Made by a program: the position numbers and the translations under genes
Shown: piece after piece, positions 52,464 through 60,523 of the stretch
Position numbering within the stretch: the stretch's first letter is position 1
Layout: every line of letters starts with the position of its first letter
Assembly (NCBI RefSeq): GCF_000238775.2
Contig: NZ_AFEJ02000001.1
Location: forward strand, 2,666,001-2,730,000
DNA length: 64,000 nt
Direction: 5' to 3'
DNA from: Acaryochloris sp. CCMEE 5410
Lineage (GTDB): Bacteria > Cyanobacteriota > Cyanobacteriia > Thermosynechococcales > Thermosynechococcaceae
The notes under the pieces: generated by a model
The model's input: the letters and a program-made list of their open reading frames with translations, nothing else
Told to the model about the DNA's origin: nothing
The model's database searches: none

Positions 52464-54062
52464 ATGACTTACAAATTTTTTACCAACACTGCCCGTACCC
52501 CTCAGACCCAACCGATTCCTGGCCGTGCCGCTGAAATGGTGCAAGGCCGTTCTGGAGGCTATATGTTTGACCCTGGTATTTGGGGGATGCTGCGCCGCTG
52601 CCTACTAATCGGTACCGCCCAAAGCACCTACTATGCCGATAAACATGAACTAACCGATGACTTTATCCATGTCGTCCAGCAGTGTGTCTACGAGAATCCC
52701 CAGCGCACCGCTGAAGAGATTCTCTATGCCAGCGATGGCCGTTCCATCAACAATAGTGCCCCTATCTTGGCCTTAGTGCTTTTATCCATGGGGGACACCC
52801 AAACCGCCAAGCAGGCATTTGTGGAGCTGTTCCCGCAAGTGGTGCGAACAGGTAGCCATTTCTACGAGTGGTTGAACTATACCAAGTCCTTACGGGGCTT
52901 CGGTAAAATCATTCGCCAGTGCGGAACGGCATGGCTCTCTAACCCCGATGCTAAGGCTCTGGCCTATCAGTTGCTGAAGTACCAGCAGCGTCATGGCTTT
53001 ACCCACCGGGATGCCTTACGGCTATTCCACGTCAAGCCTATCAGTGCCGATCACCAGGCCCTTTATCACTGGGTGATCCAGGGTTGGGAGACCTTACCTG
53101 AAACCACTCCTGACGCTTTAAAGCAAATTTGGTGGTACGAGCGGGTCAAGCGTCAGCCAGAGGCTACCCATGAGGCGATTACCAAAGGTCGCTTAACCCA
53201 CGAGATGATCGCCCCCATTGGTCAGATGGATCAGCGGGCTTGGCAGCTCCTCTTAGATGGAATGCCTGTGGGAGCCCTATTGCGAAATCTAGGGTCTTTG
53301 ACGGCACTAGGTGTTCTCCAGGCCCATAAGAGCAAAAACCTCAAGCGAGTGGCGGCAATGTTAACCAACAAGGAGCGCTTGCGCAAGGCTCGGATTCATC
53401 CGATTGATGTGCTCAAAGCCCTCAAGACCTATGGGTCTGGGGGCCAGGTGGGGCGGAGTCGCAAGACCTGGACCCCCATCGCCCGTGTCACCGATATTCT
53501 CGAAACAGCCCTTGAGCTATCGTTCGAGACGGTTGCCCCAACGGGCAAGGTGTTTATGCATGCCATCGATGTCTCCGGGTCGATGTCTTATTACATCGTC
53601 GGTTCTGTAGGTCTAAGCTGTTGCGAGATTGCCACGGCGATGGCCCTAGCAACGGCCAAAGCTGAGCAGAATTATGCAATTCGTGGGTTCTCAACCCAGT
53701 TCCGTGATTTGGGTATCACGGCCCGAGACAGCTTCCGCGATGCGCTTAAGAAGGCAACGGATAACAACTTCGGAGGCACCAATGCAGCGGTGGCCTACGA
53801 GTGGGCGATTCAGCATCGCTTCTATGCCGATGTCTTCTGCTTCTGGACGGATTCTGAGTCCTACGCTGGACGACAGCATCCGAGTCAGGCACTAGCGGAG
53901 TATCGACGTCTAGTAAATCCAAAGGCTAAGGCGGTCTACGTGACTCTAGCCCCTTACCAGCTCTCCTTAGTGGATCCTAAAGATCCATTATCTTGGGACT
54001 TCGGTGGTTTCGACCCTGCTGCCCCACGAGCCATCCAAATGATTGCTCAAGGAGAGATTTAA
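52464..54062 (+). CDS. rsr: Ro60 / TROVE domain protein (Rsr)
   Basis: Bacterial orthologue of the Ro60 autoantigen, an RNA-binding ring protein that pairs with Y RNAs and exoribonucleases in RNA quality control. The 532-aa protein has the TROVE HEAT-like ring (about 1-340; YMFDPGIWGMLRRCLLIGT, EILYASDGRSINNSAPILALVLLS) and a vWA domain (about 360-532) with an intact MIDAS DVSGSMS and later GGTNAAVA and WTDSES. The open frame extends upstream into element 3, but ATG 52464 follows SD GGAG at 52454-52457, so the start is there. A small GCCC-AGTC-GGGC hairpin lies just before the SD. Confidence 0.95.
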   Translation: MTYKFFTNTARTPQTQPIPGRAAEMVQGRSGGYMFDPGIWGMLRRCLLIGTAQSTYYADKHELTDDFIHVVQQCVYENPQRTAEEILYASDGRSINNSAPILALVLLSMGDTQTAKQAFVELFPQVVRTGSHFYEWLNYTKSLRGFGKIIRQCGTAWLSNPDAKALAYQLLKYQQRHGFTHRDALRLFHVKPISADHQALYHWVIQGWETLPETTPDALKQIWWYERVKRQPEATHEAITKGRLTHEMIAPIGQMDQRAWQLLLDGMPVGALLRNLGSLTALGVLQAHKSKNLKRVAAMLTNKERLRKARIHPIDVLKALKTYGSGGQVGRSRKTWTPIARVTDILETALELSFETVAPTGKVFMHAIDVSGSMSYYIVGSVGLSCCEIATAMALATAKAEQNYAIRGFSTQFRDLGITARDSFRDALKKATDNNFGGTNAAVAYEWAIQHRFYADVFCFWTDSESYAGRQHPSQALAEYRRLVNPKAKAVYVTLAPYQLSLVDPKDPLSWDFGGFDPAAPRAIQMIAQGEI

Positions 54063-54063
54063 A

Positions 54064-54107
54064 AAATAGAGTTTGTTGATCATGATGAAGATCAACAAAC
54101 TCTATTT
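54064..54107. terminator. Terminator after rsr (bidirectional)
   Basis: Perfect 18-bp stem (54064-54081 with 54090-54107), loop ATGATGAA. It begins 2 bp after the rsr stop and is symmetric, with A-run before and T-rich tail after, so it can serve both rsr and the convergent gene at 54181-54804. Confidence 0.8.
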
Positions 54108-54180
54108 GTATTTATGAAGTAGCTTCTTGAAGTAAAAGAGCATATTTATACTTGCTACGAAGAATAAATTCAACAACACC

Positions 54181-54804
54181 CTAATTTACTTTAATCCAGC
54201 CTTCAACAATAGCCTTGCCAACATTAATATATGGGTTATCAAAAAATTCTGTTATAGCTGTTTCGCTTCCAGACTTCAATGCACTAACCACACGGTGTTT
54301 GAAGCTAGGAGTTGTTTCATCATTAACAAAAGTTATCTTATCGGACTCATTTGCATCGGGATTATCAACTGCTAACACGTTGAGAAGTCGCTGTATTTCC
54401 TCTGCAGCTTCTGCTAAAGTTTGTTTTGGCTCAGACTGATGAAATGTATTGTGATCTGAACGAGCACCTTTTCCGACAGCACCCGCTTGCCCGATGTTGT
54501 AAGTATCGCCACTCATATAATTCTCCACAACTACATTAGGAGTAGATCGCCCTTTGACAAATTGATTAACAAAATCTCCTACTTTAAATAAGAAGTTATC
54601 TTGCGAGCATTGAAACGGTTTAATACCCAAGTCCTGGATACGATACTTTCTCTCTAACACAAACCCCTGTGGGACTTCTTTAATGTTTAAGTCTGAAGCT
54701 TTAATATTGGCTATCCAGAACTCACTAACATGAGAATCATCAAATAAAGCGATGTATAGTTTTCTCTTCTTATAGAAGAACTTTATTTGGTTCACCCAAG
54801 CCAT
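54181..54804 (-). CDS. Hypothetical protein with GDTYNIGQAGAVGKGARSD-type motif
   Basis: A 207-aa protein without a family name I can give. The N-terminal half (1-80) is beta-rich. A central stretch MSGDTYNIGQAGAVGKGARSD (about 94-114), then NTFHQ, looks like a short beta-helical or self-association motif seen in many cyanobacterial hypothetical proteins. A helical part LAEAAEEIQRLLNVL follows, then a C-terminal region ending in VEGWIKVN. AT-rich compared with its neighbours, which suggests transfer. It is convergent with rsr. Confidence 0.65.
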   Translation of the reverse strand: MAWVNQIKFFYKKRKLYIALFDDSHVSEFWIANIKASDLNIKEVPQGFVLERKYRIQDLGIKPFQCSQDNFLFKVGDFVNQFVKGRSTPNVVVENYMSGDTYNIGQAGAVGKGARSDHNTFHQSEPKQTLAEAAEEIQRLLNVLAVDNPDANESDKITFVNDETTPSFKHRVVSALKSGSETAITEFFDNPYINVGKAIVEGWIKVN

Positions 54805-54899
54805 ATTTCAATACTTATGCCAAAATCTTTTGAGTTAATTTTCTAATTTAGTTAAATAGTACAGCTACAATCATCATTTTAACAAAGACAATTAAACAC

Positions 54900-55547
54900 C
54901 TAATAAATCTTCGACAGCAGAACTACATCATTTCCTGAAACCGTTAAAGCGGCCTGCCAATGATTGGCCAACCATTCAAACGTCTCAATCGAAAAGAAAC
55001 ACACATGCGTCAGATCGCTTTTGTAATGCCAGCGAGCAAAAGCTGCCTGATCAATAACGCGCTTAGTCATAATGCCCAATACGCCATTGGGCTTGAGGCA
55101 AGACCATAACCGTTCCAATTCCCGTCGAGGATGGTGGAGATGTTCAACCACCTCAGACGCAGAAATAAAATCATACTGTCGCTGCAAAACCCTAATATCT
55201 GGTGCATAGAACAGATCGTAGAGTTCCATAGCATGCCCAGCTTCCTCAAACATGACCGATAGCGTCGGTCCTGGCCCCGACCCAAAATCGAGTCCACAGC
55301 TCTGGGGAAGTAAACACTGGGACAAAGGCAAAAAAAGTCGATTCAGAAAACGACGATACCCCAAATCCTCAGCAGAATTTTCGTGACTATCGTAGATAGC
55401 CTTCTCAGCTTGGGCTGACAAAAACTGATGAGGAAGTACAAAGACTAACAGACACACCTGACAACGAAAATAGGTGCGACTATCTTGGTGAAAAGCGCTA
55501 GTTTGAAGGGACTGACATAACGGACAACACCGATCTGAATTAGGCAT
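54900..55547 (-). CDS. Class I SAM methyltransferase with N-terminal zinc ribbon
   Basis: A 215-aa protein: CxxC pairs CCPLC (about residues 7-11) and CQVC (about 28-31) form a probable zinc ribbon; then the methyltransferase with motif I LDFGSGPGPTLSVMFEEAG near 85 and EVVEHLHHPRRELERLW near 127. Such zinc-ribbon methyltransferases often modify sugars or small metabolites. The open frame extends 45 codons upstream, but that part reads as noncoding and the zinc ribbon begins right after ATG 55547. Confidence 0.78.
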   Translation of the reverse strand: MPNSDRCCPLCQSLQTSAFHQDSRTYFRCQVCLLVFVLPHQFLSAQAEKAIYDSHENSAEDLGYRRFLNRLFLPLSQCLLPQSCGLDFGSGPGPTLSVMFEEAGHAMELYDLFYAPDIRVLQRQYDFISASEVVEHLHHPRRELERLWSCLKPNGVLGIMTKRVIDQAAFARWHYKSDLTHVCFFSIETFEWLANHWQAALTVSGNDVVLLSKIY

Positions 55548-55707
55548 TATCTGAGTTGCCCGCATCGATGCCGACCAGCGATGAGTAGAAATCAGTGATT
55601 TGCACCACGAAAAGCCCCTGAATCGATCTCGTCTGGAATTGAGGTTCGCAGATCTACCAGGATGGCATGGAATCTCTTCCACTGTGGGAAATCGTATTCA
55701 AAACCAC

Positions 55708-55977
55708 TCAATCATCAGAATTTCGGTTTAAGGGAAGATGGTTCTTTTTCATCCCCCCTTTCAGATCCATCATGCGTTCGATTTCCTGAGGATCGCCTAG
55801 GGCGGTATCCGGTCGCAAGCGATGAAAGGTCAGGTTCAGAGACTCAATGATGCCTTGATATTCTCGATGAGTTGCGAAGACCAGATTATGGCCCCGTTGC
55901 TGTAGTGCTCGTGCGATCGCAACCAAAGGATACAGATCCCCAAAAGAGCCCATGGCGGCTAGTACAATCCGGCTAAT
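55708..55977 (-). pseudogene. Truncated UDP-glycosyltransferase N-terminus
   Basis: The reading frame gives RIVLAAMGSFGDLYPLVAIA then ARALQQRGHNLVFATH and ends after DLKGG with a short unrelated tail. This is the N-terminal donor/acceptor half of a GT1/UGT enzyme, about 70 of an expected 400 residues. A perfect SD AGGAGG (55985-55990) lies 7 nt before an ATT codon at 55977, with ATG only at codon 12. The gene body is lost; the next gene is the methyltransferase. Confidence 0.7.
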
Positions 55978-56073
55978 TGTTTTGCCTCCTACCCGTCGCC
56001 TTGGGCTTTATCCTATTTTTTGGCATTCCAGTTAGCAACACCACTCCTGGCCAAGGAAGCCTCAGCAATCAGC

Positions 56074-56799
56074 TTATCGACCTAAATTCAGGTTTCGATA
56101 ACCCATCAGTCTGCGAATCCCATCTAAAACACCCGTAGGCAACTTTAAAAGAACATATTGGTGAAGCAGCATCAGCGTATCGGGGAAGGCTTTTTTCAAG
56201 CGCATCGACCACCGAGCTAGGGTGTCAGTCACCGTTTGAGAACTACTTTTCGTTGCATACGTCGTGGTCCCCGTGAACCCAATATGCTTGAAATCCTTAG
56301 ATTGGAACAGATATTTATCCACAACTCGTTTGGGTCCTAAATAGCCCATCAGCTGATTGAACGGGCTACTGGTTGAATCATGAAATGCAATGATACCGCC
56401 TTCTACAACAAAGCGAGACCAAAGCAGAAAATCTTGCTCTACCATGTCATGCTCATGGTTGCCATCAATAAACAGGAGACCGATCGGTTGAGTCCAGCCT
56501 TCGCATGCATCTGCTGAAGTTTTGACAATTGGAGTGACTAGCTCCCGAACCCCAGCACTCGACACATTATGTTCAAACTCTTGATAAGAATCATCTTGGT
56601 GGGGGTCAATCGCATAGATATGAACGTTTCCACCTTCTGCTGATCCTTGGCTGAGACAAATCGATGATTTACCCTTCCAAGAGCCTATTTCAACAATGAC
56701 CGTGCCAGGAGGACAAGCCTTGGCCTGTGAATAGAGGAATTGCGCTTCTGTATCAGTAAGCCATCCCTTCACATAGTCAGGAATATTAGGAGTATTCAT
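56074..56799 (-). CDS. Class I SAM methyltransferase, CmcI/Methyltransf_24 type
   Basis: A 241-aa protein. Motif I is VIVEIGSWKGKSSICLSQG near residue 35 and the acidic site IYAIDPHQDD near 60; LLFIDGNHEHDMVEQDFLLW near 109 and GGIIAFHDSTSS near 134 are diagnostic of the CmcI/Methyltransf_24 group, which methylate sugars or antibiotics. It ends without close partner genes. Start ATG 56799. Confidence 0.82.
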   Translation of the reverse strand: MNTPNIPDYVKGWLTDTEAQFLYSQAKACPPGTVIVEIGSWKGKSSICLSQGSAEGGNVHIYAIDPHQDDSYQEFEHNVSSAGVRELVTPIVKTSADACEGWTQPIGLLFIDGNHEHDMVEQDFLLWSRFVVEGGIIAFHDSTSSPFNQLMGYLGPKRVVDKYLFQSKDFKHIGFTGTTTYATKSSSQTVTDTLARWSMRLKKAFPDTLMLLHQYVLLKLPTGVLDGIRRLMGYRNLNLGR

Positions 56800-58468
56800 T
56801 TCAAAAAATAGATTAATACGAACGTTTGCAGTCGTTACTACTTATCAACAGGGAAACTTTCCATACTAATTCCATGCAAAAGCATGGCTAATCAGCGAAG
56901 CAAGCTTAACAGCCTTTCAGCACTTACAAGTGTTGATAGAGAGTATTTTTGGGAGACTTGGTATTAACTTTAAAGAGTATAAATAAACAACAAAATAAAT
57001 TCAAGTGACTAAAATCACAAAGCAATAATTCTCATCATGGAAGCCTTACATGCTTAAGCCTCTTAGAGATGCTTATATATTTTTAATACGCCTATTCAAA
57101 CGTATAGGCAGCAGCTCACAGGAAAAAGTTGTTCTACCAGATAACTAATTTAATCCCATCTATGACATCGCTCAAACTCTATATAGATTGGACCTCAGAA
57201 AAAAGCCAGACAAATTAAAAGCTCGTATAATTGTTATCCCATAACGGATATAGCGATTTAATTCTCACTTTGATAAGGGGTTTACCGAGATCATCCTATC
57301 GACATAGAAGGACCAACTATTCTCGAAGAACTTAGCTTTTAAAGTCAGGGATATTTGACATTTATAAAATTTAAATTCCCATATATGACTGCCTATATCT
57401 TTATCTTGAGCCCAACCCATCAAGAATGAATACTCACCCAATTACTAGAACGGTTTGTTTTAAAAAACACATGCAAAGATAAATGGAATATGAAAGGAAA
57501 ATAAGAAAATCTGCTGAAAGTATCAGAGCCAATAGACAGTAGTAGAACAGGATTAACATCAACCCTGCTGGAACCCTTTAACATGGCAGCATATAAAGAT
57601 TTGTTCTCCGATTCATACAGGAGAACAAGCTCAAATATTTTAAACCCAGTCATTGATACAGACAGTAATGATCCTCACAAAAGCGAATATCTTTGAACCA
57701 AGACAAGCCCCTTTCAATACCCTCTATACCAATGCTTGCCCTTACTTTGAGGATGTGCCTGATCTTGACAAGCTCAGAGACTGGCAGAGCGCTACCCCAT
57801 CGTCTACAGTCAGATTCAGCAACACAATACTTCGGCCTTCTTTCATACGCATCGCTGCAGGTATCAATAGCAATCATGGGTGGTGAGCACGATTGGGATG
57901 ACAGACTTCTATAGAGATGACAGCAATGCAATCCATGACAGTGAGCACTGTTTGCCAGTAACATGCCAAAGCCAGCACGATTGGAGGCACCCGTTTCACA
58001 ACGAGAGTGACTCAAAGCGAAAAAGTCTCCCGCCAGTGGGGAGGGGAAATTCCTTGAAGGTACGGTAGCCACAGTCATAGAAGTGATGACGATGATCATC
58101 CCTTCACGGATGCTTAAGCGAGACCGATAGCGCTTACCTTGCTTCTCACCAAGGAGGGCATGCGGGGTATCAGTTATCGCGTTTCACAGTCATAGTAGAA
58201 ATCATCAGCATCAACAAAAGATTTCAGTTCAATCGAGGTCCGTTAGACTGGCAGGCATAAATGAGGTGTAGCGGGTCAATATCGAGAATCTTAGCCCCAG
58301 CATTTTTTAATTCAACCTTCTTCGGTCAAACTCACCTATTCTCAACAAAAAGCCCAATTGCGGAGAATGATGGACCCTCCAGATCACCGCTTTTACCACC
58401 AGAGATTGATTCAACAATCAAGCAGATCGTTTGCCTTCATCAGTCCACCCTATAAGCTCAGTCAGGTA
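56800..58468. other. Gene-poor region of about 1.7 kb
   Basis: Noticeably AT-rich between 56820 and 57420. Short frames exist on both strands (for example 57650-58099 minus, 58261-58455 plus) but none has a start with SD, family motif or gene-like composition. On the minus strand near 58310-58240 a frame reads LKNAGAKILDIDPLHLI and may be a relic of a lost gene. A CCATGC-AAAA-GCATGG hairpin lies at 56872-56887. I regard it as eroded accessory DNA next to the truncated glycosyltransferase. Confidence 0.5.
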
Positions 58469-59947
58469 TTATTTTGACTTCGGCGTTAGGAGGAAAAGAT
58501 CAACATCTTCAAATTCCTGCTTCTTCTGCAGTGTAAATTTATCGACGACTGCCTGGCGAAAGCGATCATGCCCCTCCTCGTCAACAAATGCCGTATGTTC
58601 ATAGGTCAACCACAAACGTGAATCGAACGCTGGAATATCCTCTAAAACCTGATCAATTTCCTCTGGCAGTCTCTTCTTACTAACAATGTCCATAAATTGG
58701 GTGGGCGCTGACCCCCGATAATAATGCTTGAACAATGTTGGGTTTGCATGAATTGCAATGTGATCGCCCGCCTGCTCACTCTTAGAGATAGTTTGAACCA
58801 CTCCTCGCCAATCGGATCGATGGCTGGTGGCGTAATAGCGAAATAAGCCACCACCAACGACAATCGAGTACAGAATGACAATACCCAATGCAATTGGCCA
58901 CTTCCACTTCCACATGCGGGTAAACCCTGCCGCTAGCATCACTAGAGCATAGGGGGCCGTAAACAATAAGTAACGCTCAACCCATAGAGAACTCGTGAGA
59001 TGGGACACCACAAACACTGCAGCCTGAGGAATAAACCACCACACAATAATCCAACCCACCGATGATTTCCAAGGTTTGGTAGCGATGAGAAAAATTACAA
59101 TTCCGACTAACACCAAGGTGTAGGCATTAATCAACCAACCTAACGCAGCAATATCAAAAGGCGGCTTGACTGACCAAATCGTAAATCGGGTCAACATACC
59201 CGGTAAACTCTTCAAACCTGGCCGAGGTTGGTACTGTGCCCAAGTTAGGAGAACATCCCCACTCCCTTTAGCTGTAATTAGAAAGGTCGGTAAACAAGCT
59301 GCCCCCAGAAATAAGGCAGAGACACCAAACATGAATAGTAGTTTGCGATGCCGCCAAAACTGCAATCCAACCAGAAAAAAATCAGCAAAGACCAGGGCGA
59401 TATTGAGGGGCGCTGTCACAAACATCAGCCACCGTGCAATCGCCCATGCAAAAAAAGGCGCTATTTTACGCTCTTGCAACGCAATGGTCAGGGCGAGGGT
59501 TCCTGCTAGTCCTAGACAAGTCCCCAAGGCATACATGCGAATTTCTTGGGCATGGTTGATAAATAAAGGAGACAGGGTCAAAAGCAGCGCTGAGATAACA
59601 CCTGTAGCTTTGCTATCCAGCCGTTGCCCTAATACATAAATCAAGCCAACACTAGCCAAAGCAAACAGAACCGATAAGCTTCTCATCCAAAATTCACTGG
59701 TTCCGAGTTGCATCCATATATGCAATAGGAAAAAGTAAAGGGGGCGTGAGATTAAAAATTTTGATCTAATATTATTCGCATCGCGAATACTAAAAACCTC
59801 ATCATTCCAGAGGCTTTCACTATCTAGCTGATAGAAAAATAGAAAAATTGCAAGAAGAAAAACAAGGCCAAACGGCAGGAACTCTTGGATCGATTTATTG
59901 CCACTAAACCTAGTGTCTAAGGATGTTTTTTGCATCGGTTTCTGCAT
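58469..59947 (-). CDS. Glycosyltransferase family 39-like membrane protein
   Basis: A 492-aa protein with about 11 membrane helices. FFYQLDSESLWNDEVFSIRDA near residue 38 is the DE-containing first loop of GT39/ArnT/PMT-like transferases that use polyprenyl-linked sugars; INHAQEIRMYALGTCLGLAGT near 125 is a second hallmark. A C-terminal soluble domain follows (about 375-492). Substrate unknown. It is not close to the main polysaccharide locus. Confidence 0.8.
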   Translation of the reverse strand: MQKPMQKTSLDTRFSGNKSIQEFLPFGLVFLLAIFLFFYQLDSESLWNDEVFSIRDANNIRSKFLISRPLYFFLLHIWMQLGTSEFWMRSLSVLFALASVGLIYVLGQRLDSKATGVISALLLTLSPLFINHAQEIRMYALGTCLGLAGTLALTIALQERKIAPFFAWAIARWLMFVTAPLNIALVFADFFLVGLQFWRHRKLLFMFGVSALFLGAACLPTFLITAKGSGDVLLTWAQYQPRPGLKSLPGMLTRFTIWSVKPPFDIAALGWLINAYTLVLVGIVIFLIATKPWKSSVGWIIVWWFIPQAAVFVVSHLTSSLWVERYLLFTAPYALVMLAAGFTRMWKWKWPIALGIVILYSIVVGGGLFRYYATSHRSDWRGVVQTISKSEQAGDHIAIHANPTLFKHYYRGSAPTQFMDIVSKKRLPEEIDQVLEDIPAFDSRLWLTYEHTAFVDEEGHDRFRQAVVDKFTLQKKQEFEDVDLFLLTPKSK

Positions 59948-60474
59948 CAGTAATCAATTGAACTGAAATCAGTGATTCAGTTGGCAATTTGCGGGTTGAC
60001 TGTAGGGGAAGAATTTATTTTGCTCCTAGACCATAATATCTAGCCATGTGTAGTTATGTCACGAAGACAAGTGTTTGCATCATGCTCTTTGCAAATCTGG
60101 ATCATGGTAAAAGAAGCTGCATTAATATTGTCTAGTGCTGAAAAAACGGGCGTCTGATTATTTTTGATCTAGGAAAATCGCGCTTCAGTTTAGGTCTGTC
60201 AGCCAGTGCCCATCCACTAAAAAAATATTCAGAGGCGTAGCAATGGGATCAAATTTACAGCTCATTCAGGCAGACCACTGGACTGGAAGCCGCCCTTCGG
60301 TCAACCCTCCCTTCAACCCGAATGATTCAATGAGGGCTTCAAACACTGATTACAGGGACACTTCTTGAAATAGGCTGTATTTCAGGCAGGTGCTGCGTTT
60401 AATCCATTAGAAAAGTGTTCGATGAATTGCCCAAATAGTCATGAATAATGCAGGTTAAAACCCATGCATCACAA
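59948..60474. other. Intergenic region, nothing recognised
   Basis: Between the GT39-like gene (minus) and the terminator of the GMC gene (minus). It must carry the promoter of the GT39-like gene. No gene-like ORF, RNA or repeat was found. Confidence 0.5.
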
Positions 60475-60502
60475 AAAAAGGAGATCAGCCGATCCCCTTT
60501 TT
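60475..60502 (-). terminator. Terminator of the GMC-DUF1080 gene
   Basis: AAAAAGG-A-GATC / GATC-C-CCTTTTT with loop AGCC: an 11-bp stem with one A-C mismatch, 22 nt downstream of the stop codon; T-run on the minus strand. Confidence 0.75.
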
Positions 60503-60523
60503 GAGGGTTCAGGCAGCCCAGCG

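Noticed and set aside
57650-58099. 149-aa minus-strand ORF
   Set aside because: Cys/Ser/Arg-rich composition, no family motif and no ribosome binding site; looks like noncoding sequence.
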